Of a DNA stretch of 25,881 nt, positions 1 through 7,232 are shown piece after piece. Both the position numbers and the translations under genes were made by a program. The DNA lies in IMG/VR virus record IMGVR_UViG_3300032307_000340, positions 1 to 25,881 of that record; one strand, given 5' to 3'. Position 1 is the stretch's first letter. Each line of letters opens with the position of its first letter. The DNA comes from a virus. Below the pieces are notes generated by a model that worked only from the letters and a program-made list of their open reading frames with translations, made no database searches and was not told the origin of the DNA.

Positions 1-9
1 AGTACTAGT

Positions 10-86
10 CGGAGTGTGGCGCAGTCTGGTAGCGCACCTGGTTTGGGACCAGGGGGTCCAAGGTTCGAATCCTTGTACTCCGACCA
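10..86 (+). tRNA. tRNA-Pro (TGG)
   Basis: Complete cloverleaf. The 7-bp acceptor CGGAGTG pairs with TACTCCG with one G-U. The anticodon stem CCTGG/CCAGG encloses loop TTTGGGA, giving anticodon TGG. The T loop is TTCGAAT and the CCA end is encoded at 84-86. It is the first of a run of phage tRNAs. Confidence 0.95.
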
Positions 87-294
87 AAGAACGTTCTGTC
101 TAATCAACAGATACTGTGACCCGCAGGATGAGAAGTACAGTGATATGTACGGGTGGTAGTCTTTAAACCAAAAGGCCGTTGGCAATACGAGAACGGAACC
201 TGTCGGGGAGAGGGTGGAGGCCGTGTGTGATGGTATTAGTGTAAAGACTAATGCTTGATGCGGTATAATTACCTCCGGGGTTCGCAGAGCATAT
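87..294 (+). other. Structured spacer in the tRNA cluster, no gene seen
   Basis: No credible reading frame or tRNA was found in these 208 bases. They are not featureless. A stem GTATTAGT (233-240) pairs with ACTAATGC (247-254) over a 6-nt loop, and TCTGT/ACAGA and ACCCG/CGGGT can form smaller stems upstream. A TATAAT lies at 264-269, about 26 bases before tRNA-Ala, but has no clear -35. It could be a processed spacer or an unrecognised small RNA. Confidence 0.4.
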
Positions 295-369
295 GGGCTG
301 TTGGTATAGTTGGGAACACAGTAGCTTTGCAAGCTTCAATCCCCGGTTCGATCCCGGGACGGTCCACCA
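295..369 (+). tRNA. tRNA-Ala (TGC)
   Basis: The acceptor GGGCTGT pairs with ACGGTCC. It includes G3-U70, the identity element read by alanyl-tRNA synthetase. The anticodon loop TTTGCAA gives TGC. The T stem CCCGG/CCGGG is perfect and CCA is encoded at 367-369. The D stem and the anticodon stem each carry one mismatch. Confidence 0.9.
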
Positions 370-375
370 AACAAT

Positions 376-449
376 GCGGGGTTCGTATAGTGGTAATACC
401 TTAGCCTTCCAAGCTAATGCTGAGAGTTCGATTCTCTTACCCCGCTCCA
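376..449 (+). tRNA. tRNA-Gly (TCC)
   Basis: The acceptor GCGGGGT pairs with ACCCCGC. The anticodon stem TTAGC/GCTAA encloses loop CTTCCAA, giving TCC. The T loop is TTCGATT and CCA is encoded at 447-449. A second glycine tRNA with anticodon GCC lies at 3386. Confidence 0.95.
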
Positions 450-666
450 AATAACCCGGCATCCCATAGCCGTTAGTAAATGGGGGTTAATTGCTTTATC
501 CATAATAAGCACGGTGCATTGGATCTACCGCAAGGTTCTCTTTAGGAACGACTTGAGAAATCACAAAGTCAGGGACGCTAACCTGTCTAAATAGAAAAGT
601 ACGTGGACAGAGTAGACAGCTCAGTTTAGGGCCTATGTGGTGTAGGTAGCTAGACACTTTATAAAT
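450..666 (+). other. Non-coding stretch between tRNA-Gly and a tRNA-like RNA
   Basis: No gene was found in these 217 bases. Several small stems can be drawn: CCCAT/ATGGG near 460-490, GACTT/AAGTC near 550-570, and CTGTCT/AGACAG near 580-620. The stretch may be a leader or spacer processed with the flanking RNAs. An intron interrupting the tRNA-like element downstream was considered but cannot be supported. Confidence 0.35.
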
Positions 667-782
667 GCTCTTTGAAGTTTAACTACACTGGAGAACGCGA
701 GTTAGGTACTAAGTCGACTAACTACCGAAAGCGCCAGGAAGATACGGAGTTAGACAGTTTGGTTCGATTCCAACAGAGAGCA
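667..782 (+). ncRNA. tRNA-like RNA without a recognisable anticodon arm
   Basis: The ends pair as a 7-bp acceptor stem, GCTCTTT (667-673) with AGAGAGC (775-781), with one G-U. A T arm is present at 758-774 with loop TTCGATT and four of five stem pairs. A D-arm-like stem GTTT/GAAC follows the 5' end. About 60 bases sit where an anticodon arm of 17 should be, and no 5-bp stem with a 7-base loop could be found there. Instead CTAACT pairs with AGTTAG, extended by CCG/CGG. CCA is not encoded (ACCT follows), unlike every true tRNA here. It may be a tRNA mimic, comparable in position to the stable non-tRNA RNAs of the T4 tRNA cluster, or a decayed or interrupted tRNA. Confidence 0.5.
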
Positions 783-797
783 CCTATAAAGTTTTAT

Positions 798-872
798 TCC
801 AGAGTAGCACAGCGGTAGTGCAGTTGACTGTTAATCAATTGGTCGTAGGTTCGATCCCTGCCTCTGGAGCCA
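798..872 (+). tRNA. tRNA-Asn (GTT)
   Basis: The acceptor TCCAGAG pairs with CTCTGGA. The anticodon stem GTTGA/TCAAT encloses loop CTGTTAA, giving GTT. The T loop is TTCGATC and CCA is encoded at 870-872. It ends 16 bases before the next reading frame. Confidence 0.95.
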
Positions 873-888
873 ATTTAAAAAGGTAGTT

Positions 889-1383
889 ATGGCTACAATA
901 TATTTAGATATGGATGGTGTGGTTGCTGACTTTGATAAGAAGGCAGAAGAAATTATTGGCTATAGTCATCCTCCTTATACTAGATTTCCTAGTAAGGATT
1001 GGGAGAAGCTATTAGACTATCAACGTTTTTATCGAGATCTTCCCTTATGCAAAGATGCTAAACACCTTGTAACAACAGTGTTACATCTAGCACATAATAA
1101 AGGAATGGACGTTAAGTTTTTATCTGCACTGCCAAGAGACAACGATTTTCCTTGGGCGGCTTATGATAAAGTATTGTGGGCACAGGAACATTTTCCTGGC
1201 ATTCCAGTTTGGATTGGTCCATACAGTGACGACAAACAGCAACGTTCAAAGCCAGGCGAAGTTTTAATTGATGATAGAAAAGTTAATATTGAACAATGGC
1301 AATCCAAAGGCGGTTTTGCTATACTACACACTGGCGATGTTGAAGCCAGTTTAACTGCATTGAGATCGTTTTTAAATGATTAA
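889..1383 (+). CDS. HAD-family 5'(3')-deoxyribonucleotidase-like phosphatase
   Basis: The 164-residue product starts with the HAD motif I DMDGV, where Asp7 would be the nucleophile and Asp9 the acid/base. The family's second motif is probably the Ser in LSAL near residue 99, and the acidic motif IDDRK near residue 148 would bind Mg2+. Length and layout fit the small deoxyribonucleotidases often found in phages, which remove phosphate from dNMPs; substrate choice is inferred. A ribosome site AAAAAGG lies 6 bases before the ATG. The gene follows tRNA-Asn directly and its end overlaps the next gene by 8 bases. Confidence 0.75.
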   Translation: MATIYLDMDGVVADFDKKAEEIIGYSHPPYTRFPSKDWEKLLDYQRFYRDLPLCKDAKHLVTTVLHLAHNKGMDVKFLSALPRDNDFPWAAYDKVLWAQEHFPGIPVWIGPYSDDKQQRSKPGEVLIDDRKVNIEQWQSKGGFAILHTGDVEASLTALRSFLND

Positions 1384-1582
1384 AATTGAAATTTGCTCAA
1401 TTAACGATGAAAAAGCAGGTCGCAGACCTAGGGTACATGGTGACTTTTTATTTTGGCAAATGAAGAATAGAAATGTTAAATGTACAATGAGCCACGATAA
1501 AATGTGTGTGTTCTTTGAAGAAGAAGAAGAATTTGAAAAATTTAAGGCTACGTGGAATATGCCATTTAGACGTTTATACTGA
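1376..1582 (+). CDS. Hypothetical small protein with acidic C-terminal stretch
   Basis: A 68-residue protein whose start lies inside the end of the HAD gene (8-base overlap), so translation is probably coupled. I do not recognise it with confidence. The C-terminal part (FFEEEEEFEKF...TW) follows the same rhythm of aromatic, acidic cluster and closing Trp seen in the seven small genes at 16996-18837. It may be a distant relative of that family, but this rests only on that pattern. Confidence 0.65.
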   Translation: MIKIEICSINDEKAGRRPRVHGDFLFWQMKNRNVKCTMSHDKMCVFFEEEEEFEKFKATWNMPFRRLY

Positions 1583-1591
1583 GGATAAAAA

Positions 1592-1861
1592 ATGAAAGTT
1601 AAAGCAAGTCATATATTATGTGAAACACTAAGTGAAGCTGAATTGGTTAAAACACAACTAACTTCACAAGAAGATTTTGCCTGCATTGCTAGACAAAAAA
1701 GTCGTTGTCCAAGTAGTGCCCGTGGTGGCGACTTGGGTGAGTTTGGTCCTGGCATGATGGTCAAACCTTTTGAAGATGCAACATTTGCTCTTAAGGTTGG
1801 CGAAATCAGTTCACCAGTACAAACGCAGTTTGGATATCATATTATCCAACGCACAGGTTAA
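1592..1861 (+). CDS. Parvulin-type peptidyl-prolyl isomerase
   Basis: The 89-residue protein is a single parvulin domain, close in length to E. coli PpiC. Family blocks are in order: KASHILC near the start, FACIARQKSRCPSS in the middle, GGDLGEFGPGMM near residues 45-55, FGYHIIQ at the end. Parvulins isomerise prolyl peptide bonds and assist folding. With no signal peptide it should act in the cytoplasm. GAGG lies 7 bases before the ATG. The stop falls 6 bases before tRNA-fMet. A parvulin in a phage is uncommon and fits the other protein quality-control genes here (ClpP-like protease, tmRNA). Confidence 0.9.
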   Translation: MKVKASHILCETLSEAELVKTQLTSQEDFACIARQKSRCPSSARGGDLGEFGPGMMVKPFEDATFALKVGEISSPVQTQFGYHIIQRTG

Positions 1862-1866
1862 TCTAT

Positions 1867-1942
1867 CGCGGGGAGGGTCCGGTCACCAGCGAGGTCTCAT
1901 AAGCCTTTGCCATCCTTGGTTCAAATCCAAGTCCCGCAACCA
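1867..1942 (+). tRNA. Initiator-like tRNA-Met (CAT)
   Basis: The anticodon loop is CTCATAA, giving CAT. The acceptor CGCGGGG faces TCCCGCA, so position 1:72 is an unpaired C-A, the hallmark of bacterial initiator tRNA. CCA is encoded at 1940-1942 and the T arm CTTGG-TTCAAAT-CCAAG is perfect. It is atypical elsewhere. The usual three G-C pairs of the anticodon stem are G-C, G-C, U-G. The stem can extend to 7 bp (GCGAGGT/GCCTTTGC), and the D arm shows only a 3-bp GGT/ACC stem. It could be a modified initiator tRNA or one losing function. Confidence 0.8.
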
Positions 1943-1959
1943 TTTTTAATGAGGATATT

Positions 1960-2382
1960 ATGTTAGAGTGTTTAATTGTAGGTGATAGTATTGCAGTAGG
2001 GTTGTCCAACGTTCGAAAAGAATGCGTGTCTTATTCCAAAGGCGGTATTAACAGCAAGCAATGGGTTAACACAAACATTCAAAATACTCCATTACAAGCA
2101 AAGTCTGTTATTATCAGTTTGGGATCAAATGATCACAAATATGTAAAGACTTTGGACGAGTTGCGTACAATTCGTCAATTAACAAAAGCTGACAGAGTGT
2201 ATTGGGTACTGCCAGCAGGCAATCATCCAAAAAGCAATATCAAAATTGAAGATATTCAAGCAATCGTACAACAAGTAGCAAAAGAAAATGGTGACATAGT
2301 TTTACCAATTACACGATTGCAAACAGATGGCATACACCCTAGTTGGGCAGGCTATAAAGATCTTGCAGATAGATCTAAGTAA
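1960..2382 (+). CDS. SGNH/GDSL-family hydrolase
   Basis: The 140-residue protein carries the SGNH blocks. Block I is VGDSIAVGL, with Ser10 as nucleophile. A Gly lies in the GGIN segment for block II. Block III is SLGSND (Asn in the oxyanion hole), and block V is DGIHPSWAGY with the catalytic Asp and His near residues 124-127. Such enzymes remove acyl or acetyl groups from sugars, lipids or peptidoglycan; the substrate cannot be read here. There is no signal peptide. At 140 residues it is near the minimum for the fold. GAGG lies 7 bases before the ATG, and the gene sits between tRNA-fMet and tRNA-Val. Confidence 0.8.
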   Translation: MLECLIVGDSIAVGLSNVRKECVSYSKGGINSKQWVNTNIQNTPLQAKSVIISLGSNDHKYVKTLDELRTIRQLTKADRVYWVLPAGNHPKSNIKIEDIQAIVQQVAKENGDIVLPITRLQTDGIHPSWAGYKDLADRSK

Positions 2383-2389
2383 AGAATTT

Positions 2390-2465
2390 GGGTCCTTAGC
2401 TCAGTTGGTAGAGCAACGCCTTTACACGGCGAAGGTCGGCGGTTCGAGACCGTCAGGACCTACCA
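2390..2465 (+). tRNA. tRNA-Val (TAC)
   Basis: The acceptor GGGTCCT pairs with AGGACCT (1:72 is G-U). The anticodon loop TTTACAC gives TAC. The T arm GGCGG-TTCGAGA-CCGTC is intact and CCA is encoded at 2463-2465. It starts 7 bases after the SGNH gene. Confidence 0.95.
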
Positions 2466-2471
2466 AATTAT

Positions 2472-2500
2472 TTGACAAACATTTCTAAAGGCAGTATAAT
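2472..2500 (+). promoter_or_regulatory. Sigma70-type promoter for a probably leaderless transcript
   Basis: TTGACA (2472-2477) and TATAAT (2495-2500) are both perfect, with a 17-base spacer. The expected start of transcription, 6-8 bases after the -10, coincides with the ATG at 2507. The phosphoribosyltransferase mRNA would therefore have no leader and no Shine-Dalgarno site. Confidence 0.85.
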
Positions 2501-2969
2501 TACTACATGACTAAAGAAGATTATCCGTTACCAGCAAGATCAATTGGCTATGATGAAATGATGCAGTATTGTGATGCATTGATGGAAAAAGTGGCCAAAT
2601 ACAATCCAGATGAAATTATTGGCGTGGCTAGAAGCGGTATGCCATTTGCTACATTCATTGCTCAAAAATTGAATTTAGATTTAGGCTACTACAATCCTAA
2701 ACATGGACATTTTGTTCCTGCAAAAAGCACCAGCAAAAGAATCGTGTTTATCGATGAAAACTTTGTAAGTGGTGGCACTCAAAAACAAATTCATAGTTTT
2801 ATGAAAGAGCACAATCCAACTATTGAGTACACTCTTGGTTGTGTAATGCTTGATTTATTTTGTCCAGACAAGGCTTGTTTGTATGGAAAAATGTTAGATT
2901 TTTGGGCTGATGATATGGCTTGTTTCTTTAAGCCAATCTCAATTGAAGAACGTGGCGTAAGGTTTAGAG

Positions 2970-3461
<492 letters not shown>

Positions 3462-3471
3462 AGTAACACGG

Positions 3472-3509
3472 CCCTGAACATAGTATATAATACTTGCTTC
3501 AGGGTTTTT
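3472..3509 (+). terminator. Intrinsic terminator after tRNA-Gly
   Basis: CCCTGAA (3472-3478) pairs with TTCAGGG (3498-3504), followed at once by TTTTT (3505-3509). The 19-base loop is long and AT-rich. It closes the first rightward unit. Confidence 0.7.
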
Positions 3510-3553
3510 CATTAAACTAGCAGTTTTCTTGCTTTAGGTATAAGTAAGATTAT

Positions 3554-3997
3554 ATGCTAAGTTTAATACAAGACATCACTAATCCAATTTTAGAATACAT
3601 CAAGGACGACCCAGTTCGCCCAGAGTTATCTGTTGATTTTAGAATTGGCAAGCATAAATTTGTAAGTACTCTTGTAGAAAATGATAAACCTAAGGCTATC
3701 GTTTGCGTTAGCCTACACGATTTTGTTCCTAGTTCAGTTAGTGAACTGACTTTGGAATCGAATGTTCCAACCACAGCAATTTTTTATACCATCTGGAGTT
3801 ACGCTCCTGGTGCTGGTGTTGAACTCTTACGTGAGACCGTGAGTCAAATCAAGCAAACATTCCCAACCATAACAAGATTCGTTACCCTAAGTCCTAAAAC
3901 AGAAATGGCTCGTCGTTTCCATTTAAAGAACGGTGCAGTAGTATTTCGTGAAAATGAAGAAACAGTCAATTACGAGTATATTAGCGTAAGCGTTTAA
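3554..3997 (+). CDS. Uncharacterised protein, possibly GNAT-like
   Basis: A 147-residue protein I do not recognise firmly. The second half, with TAIFYTIWSY, a helix rich in charged residues, then ITRFVTLSPKTEMARRFHLKNGAVVF, resembles the end of N-acetyltransferase folds. There a strand is followed by a helix that packs the acyl-CoA and a closing 'NGA' turn. No clear acetyl-CoA loop (Q/RxxGxG/A) is visible; APGAGVELL is the nearest. It stands alone between a terminator and the ahpC promoter, with only a weak ribosome site. Confidence 0.6.
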   Translation: MLSLIQDITNPILEYIKDDPVRPELSVDFRIGKHKFVSTLVENDKPKAIVCVSLHDFVPSSVSELTLESNVPTTAIFYTIWSYAPGAGVELLRETVSQIKQTFPTITRFVTLSPKTEMARRFHLKNGAVVFRENEETVNYEYISVSV

Positions 3998-4048
3998 TTC
4001 TTTATTAATTTCTTTAATGAAGATCATTGAAAAATAAAATAGCAAAAA

Positions 4049-4073
4049 CCTATTAATTTGCTTGATTAATAGG
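4049..4073 (+). promoter_or_regulatory. 9-bp dyad overlapping the ahpC -35 element (putative operator)
   Basis: CCTATTAAT (4049-4057) and ATTAATAGG (4065-4073) are perfect inverted arms with a 7-base gap. The right arm covers the end of the -35 hexamer. There is no T run after it, so it is unlikely to be a terminator. A bound regulator would block or recruit polymerase. Confidence 0.5.
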
Positions 4074-4090
4074 ATAATTACATGTATAAT
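4062..4090 (+). promoter_or_regulatory. Sigma70-type promoter for ahpCF
   Basis: TTGATT (4062-4067) and TATAAT (4085-4090) are separated by 17 bases. The start would be near 4097, where TAGAAC-TTTT-GTTCTA (4098-4113) can form a small hairpin at the very 5' end of the message. The leader to the ATG at 4151 is about 54 bases and ends in AAAGGAG. Confidence 0.65.
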
Positions 4091-4150
4091 AAATGTATAG
4101 AACTTTTGTTCTAAATTTATGTTGACACATTACACACAAAGGAGAAGTAT

Positions 4151-4714
4151 ATGTCATTGATTAACAAACCAGTACCAGAGTTTAAAACTCAAGCATTCCA
4201 CAACGGCAAGTTCGTTGAAGTTTCAAATGAAACCCTAAAAGGAAAATGGAATGTACTTATTTTTATGCCTGCCGCATTTACATTCAACTGCCCTACAGAA
4301 ATTGAAGATGCCGCAGAAAACTATGCAGAGTTTCAAAAGATGGGTGCAGAAGTTTACATTGTAACTACTGACACACACTTTAGCCACAAAGTATGGCATG
4401 AGACAAGTCCAGCAGTAGGTAAGGCACAGTTCCCACTAGTTGGTGACCCAACACACACTCTAACACGTGGTTTTGGTGTACACATCGACGAAGAAGGTCT
4501 AGCACTTCGCGGCACATTCATTATCAATCCAGAAGGTCATGTTAAGACTGCTGAAGTTCACAGCAACGAAATCGCTCGTGATGTAAGTGAAACACTTCGC
4601 AAGTTGAAGGCAGCACAGTACACCGCCGCTAACCCAGGTCAAGTTTGCCCTGCTAAGTGGAAAGAAGGTGCCGCCACATTGACACCAAGTTTGGATCTAG
4701 TAGGTAAGATCTAA
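4151..4714 (+). CDS. ahpC: Alkyl hydroperoxide reductase subunit C (2-Cys peroxiredoxin)
   Basis: The product is 187 residues, the same length as E. coli AhpC and aligning end to end from MSLIN to LDLVGKI. The peroxidatic Cys47 lies in FTFNCPTE and the resolving Cys166 in VCPAKW. The enzyme reduces H2O2, organic peroxides and peroxynitrite in the cytoplasm and is recycled by AhpF, encoded next. The ribosome site AAAGGAG is strong and the promoter dedicated. The closeness to bacterial AhpC suggests acquisition from a host. Peroxiredoxin in a phage is unusual. With the superoxide dismutase at 23554 it gives a superoxide-to-water pathway. Confidence 0.97.
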   Translation: MSLINKPVPEFKTQAFHNGKFVEVSNETLKGKWNVLIFMPAAFTFNCPTEIEDAAENYAEFQKMGAEVYIVTTDTHFSHKVWHETSPAVGKAQFPLVGDPTHTLTRGFGVHIDEEGLALRGTFIINPEGHVKTAEVHSNEIARDVSETLRKLKAAQYTAANPGQVCPAKWKEGAATLTPSLDLVGKI

Positions 4715-4723
4715 GGAGTAAAA

Positions 4724-6241
4724 ATGACATTAGACGCAAACATTAAAGCTCAGCTCGAGCAGTATCTTGCCTTGATGGAAGGTCCTGTGACTATTACTAC
4801 CTGGACTGACAACAGTAGCACCAGCACAGACATGATCGATTTACTGAACGAGATTGCGTCTATGTCAAGTCTAGTAACAGTTGAACCTGGCGCATTGGAT
4901 GGTACCCGCAGTCCTTCATTTAGAGTTGGAGAACGCATAGCGTTTGCCGGTATTCCAATGGGTCATGAGTTCACCAGTTTGATTATGGCTTTGCTACAAG
5001 TAAGTGGACGTAAGCCAAAAGTAGACGACAAAGTTATTGACCAAATCAAGAATATTCGAGGTGACTACACATTCACTACTTACATTAGCCTAAGCTGCCA
5101 CAACTGTCCAGATGTTGTTCAAGCACTTAATATTATGAGTGTATTGAATCCTGGCATCAAGCACACTATGGTAGACGGTGCAGCCTTCCAAGACGAAGTA
5201 ACTGCTAAGAACATTCTAGCAGTTCCTTATGTTGAGCTTAACGGCAAAGCATTTGGTAGTGGTCGTATGACCTTAGAAGAAATTCTAGCCAAGATGGGCA
5301 GTCAAGCAGATGTAAGTGACATTGATGGTAAGGAGTACGATGTACTTGTTATTGGTGGTGGGCCAGCAGGTGCTAGTGCGGCAGTATATGCGGCACGTAA
5401 AGGTATCCGCACAGGCATTGTTGCTGAACGATTTGGTGGGCAGGTTATGGACACAATGGGTATCGAAAACCTTATTGGTACCAAGTACACAGAAGGTCCT
5501 AAACTAGTCGCACAACTTGAAGAACACGTTAAAGAATACGCAGTTGATGTTATGAACTTACAACGTGCCAAGAGTATTGCTAAGAAAGACATGATTGAAG
5601 TTGAATTAGAGTCTGGCGCCAAATTAAAGTCTAAAACTGTTATTATTAGCACAGGTGCTCGCTGGAGAAATTTGGGCGTTCCTGGCGAAGCTGAATTTAA
5701 GAACAAGGGCGTAGCCTATTGTCCACATTGTGATGGACCACTGTTCAAAGGCAAGCACGTGGCAGTTATTGGCGGTGGCAATAGTGGTGTAGAAGCCGCC
5801 ATTGACCTTGCAGGCATTGTTGGGCATGTGACTGTATTTGAGTTTATGCCAGAACTCAAAGCAGATGCTGTACTTCAAAAACGTCTATATAGTTTGCCAA
5901 ATGTAACTGTACACAAAAATGTACAGGTAAAAGAAATTACAGGTGCAGATAAAGTAAACGGTATCAAGTATGTTGAGCGTGATACTAACACTGAACAACA
6001 TCTTGAACTTGAAGGAGTGTTCATACAAATTGGTCTTGTTCCTAACACAGACTGGATTGGTGATAGAATTGAACGCACTCGATTTGGTGAACTAGTAGTT
6101 GATACGCATGGTCGTACAGACATGCCTGGTGTATTTGCCGCAGGTGATTGTACTAATACACCTTACAAGCAAATCATTATCAGCATGGGCAGTGGTGCTA
6201 ATGCGGCATTAGGTGCTTTTGATTACATCATTCGTAACTAA
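4724..6241 (+). CDS. ahpF: Alkyl hydroperoxide reductase subunit F
   Basis: At 505 residues it is full length for AhpF. The N-terminal double thioredoxin-like domain carries Cys125/Cys128 in LSCHNCPD. The FAD-binding motif [12 protein letters not shown] lies near 208-220, the active-site disulfide Cys333/Cys336 in YCPHCDGP, and the NADH-binding motif [12 protein letters not shown] near 345-357. Electrons pass from NADH through FAD and both disulfides to AhpC. The start is 10 bases after the ahpC stop, with AAGGAG overlapping that stop, so the pair is co-transcribed. All redox cysteines are present, so it should be functional. Confidence 0.97.
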   Translation: MTLDANIKAQLEQYLALMEGPVTITTWTDNSSTSTDMIDLLNEIASMSSLVTVEPGALDGTRSPSFRVGERIAFAGIPMGHEFTSLIMALLQVSGRKPKVDDKVIDQIKNIRGDYTFTTYISLSCHNCPDVVQALNIMSVLNPGIKHTMVDGAAFQDEVTAKNILAVPYVELNGKAFGSGRMTLEEILAKMGSQADVSDIDGKEYDVLVIGGGPAGASAAVYAARKGIRTGIVAERFGGQVMDTMGIENLIGTKYTEGPKLVAQLEEHVKEYAVDVMNLQRAKSIAKKDMIEVELESGAKLKSKTVIISTGARWRNLGVPGEAEFKNKGVAYCPHCDGPLFKGKHVAVIGGGNSGVEAAIDLAGIVGHVTVFEFMPELKADAVLQKRLYSLPNVTVHKNVQVKEITGADKVNGIKYVERDTNTEQHLELEGVFIQIGLVPNTDWIGDRIERTRFGELVVDTHGRTDMPGVFAAGDCTNTPYKQIIISMGSGANAALGAFDYIIRN

Positions 6242-6264
6242 ATACTTGTCAGGAGGACACAACC

Positions 6265-6423
6265 ATGAAACAGAAAAAACTTTTAGTTGAACTGTACAAG
6301 GCTTGCGTCGACCATAACGCCAAGAAGATTGCAGAGCTTCGTAAAGAAGAGTTCCAGAAAATCTTGAAACGAAAGGCCGAAGGCAAACCGTTTACACACA
6401 AATGGACTTTGGTAAGAATCTAA
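6265..6423 (+). CDS. Small basic helical protein in the ahpCF unit
   Basis: A 52-residue frame with an excellent ribosome site, AGGAGG at 6251-6256, 8 bases before the ATG. The product is Lys/Glu-rich, predicted helical ([10 protein letters not shown], then [22 protein letters not shown]) and ends [12 protein letters not shown] recognise no domain. It starts 24 bases after ahpF and is probably the last gene of that unit, because the hairpin at 6453-6503 follows. Confidence 0.8.
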   Translation: MKQKKLLVELYKACVDHNAKKIAELRKEEFQKILKRKAEGKPFTHKWTLVRI

Positions 6424-6452
6424 TGTAACACAACTGTAACATTTAGATCAGT

Positions 6453-6503
6453 AATAGAGCGATAAATATTAGCACGATGCTAAAAACTTATCGCTCTATT
6501 TTT
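6453..6503 (+). promoter_or_regulatory. Long hairpin with T run that encloses the start codon of the next gene
   Basis: AATAGAGCGATAA (6453-6465) pairs perfectly over 13 bp with TTATCGCTCTATT (6488-6500). Inside it TTAGCA (6469-6474) pairs with TGCTAA (6478-6483). A TTTTT run spans 6499-6503. The ATG at 6477-6479 lies at the tip of the inner stem. The element could end the ahpCF transcript, hide the start codon of the phosphatase gene, or both. Confidence 0.65.
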
Positions 6504-7232
6504 ATATCTGATGTACACTTAGGAACTAGAGATAGTCAAGCAGATAGACTTAATAATTTTCTTAAACACAATACATGCGAAACACTTTATCTCGTTGGAG
6601 ATATATTAGATGTTTGGCGCATACAACAAAACAAATGGCGTTGGAAGCAAAGTCACACCAATGTTGTAAGACGTATACTTGGACACGCTAAACGTGGCAC
6701 ACGAGTAATCTACGTAGCAGGCAATCATGATGAATTCTTAAGACCCTTAATGCCTTATGGTATTAACTTTGGTAATGTAGAGATTGTAAATCAATTTGAA
6801 CACATAGGTGTTGATACTAAACACTATCTAGTCACACACGGAGATCTGTTCGATGGCATTACTCGTCTTGCTCCGTGGTTAGCATTCCTTGGCGACAAAG
6901 CCTATGACTTTATACTATCTGCCAACAGCAAGTTTAATTGGCTACGTCATCGCATGGGCTTTGGCTACTGGAGTTTAAGCAAATATCTTAAAGCACGGGT
7001 TAAGAAGGCAGTAGACTTTATATTTCAGTTTGAAAAGAATCTAGTTGCTTACTGTAAGAAGCGTGGCTTTGATGGAGTAATATGCGGACACATACATCAC
7101 GCAGAAATTAAAGAAATAGATGGCGTAATCTATATGAATGACGGCGACTGGGTAGAATCTTGTACAGCACTTGTAGAGCATCATGATGGTCGCTGGGAAA
7201 TCGTAACATGGACGAGGGAAAGTGATCAATGA
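6477..7232 (+). CDS. LpxH-like metallophosphoesterase (UDP-2,3-diacylglucosamine pyrophosphatase family)
   Basis: The 251-residue protein shows all calcineurin-like metal motifs: Asp12-x-His14 in SDVHLG, GDILD (41-45), GNHDE (82-86), THGD (120-123) and GHIHH (204-208). Spacing and a 'W(R)' after GDxxD resemble the LpxH/COG2908 group, which in Gram-negative hosts cleaves UDP-diacylglucosamine in lipid A synthesis. Activity on that substrate is not provable here. The start must be near 6477 because motif I begins at residue 11. That ATG lacks a ribosome site and lies within a hairpin. The end overlaps the glycosyltransferase gene by 4 bases (ATGA), suggesting a joint role in surface glycolipid change. 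Confidence 0.85.
   Translation: MLKTYRSIFISDVHLGTRDSQADRLNNFLKHNTCETLYLVGDILDVWRIQQNKWRWKQSHTNVVRRILGHAKRGTRVIYVAGNHDEFLRPLMPYGINFGNVEIVNQFEHIGVDTKHYLVTHGDLFDGITRLAPWLAFLGDKAYDFILSANSKFNWLRHRMGFGYWSLSKYLKARVKKAVDFIFQFEKNLVAYCKKRGFDGVICGHIHHAEIKEIDGVIYMNDGDWVESCTALVEHHDGRWEIVTWTRESDQ

Noticed and set aside
163-462. Minus-strand 99-codon open frame over the tRNA cluster
   Set aside because: It covers tRNA-Ala and tRNA-Gly in reverse, has no domain and low-complexity composition. The tRNAs explain the region.
450-784. Group I intron interrupting the tRNA at 667-782
   Set aside because: AAGATA and GACTA-like words recall group I core elements, but P3, P7 and P8 could not be paired. The 7-bp acceptor match and D-like arm place the tRNA 5' end at 667, leaving an insert too short for such an intron.
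5302-5706. Minus-strand 134-codon frame inside ahpF, and other long reverse frames at 5624-6123 and 9427-9938
   Set aside because: They are antisense shadows of well-identified genes or of a structured RNA, without ribosome sites or recognisable domains.
6459-6470. T4-type late promoter (GATAAATATT), and a similar GATAAATAT on the minus strand near 16192-16205
   Set aside because: T4 late promoters read TATAAATA. Only two near-matches were found, and the first lies inside a strong hairpin, so chance is as likely.
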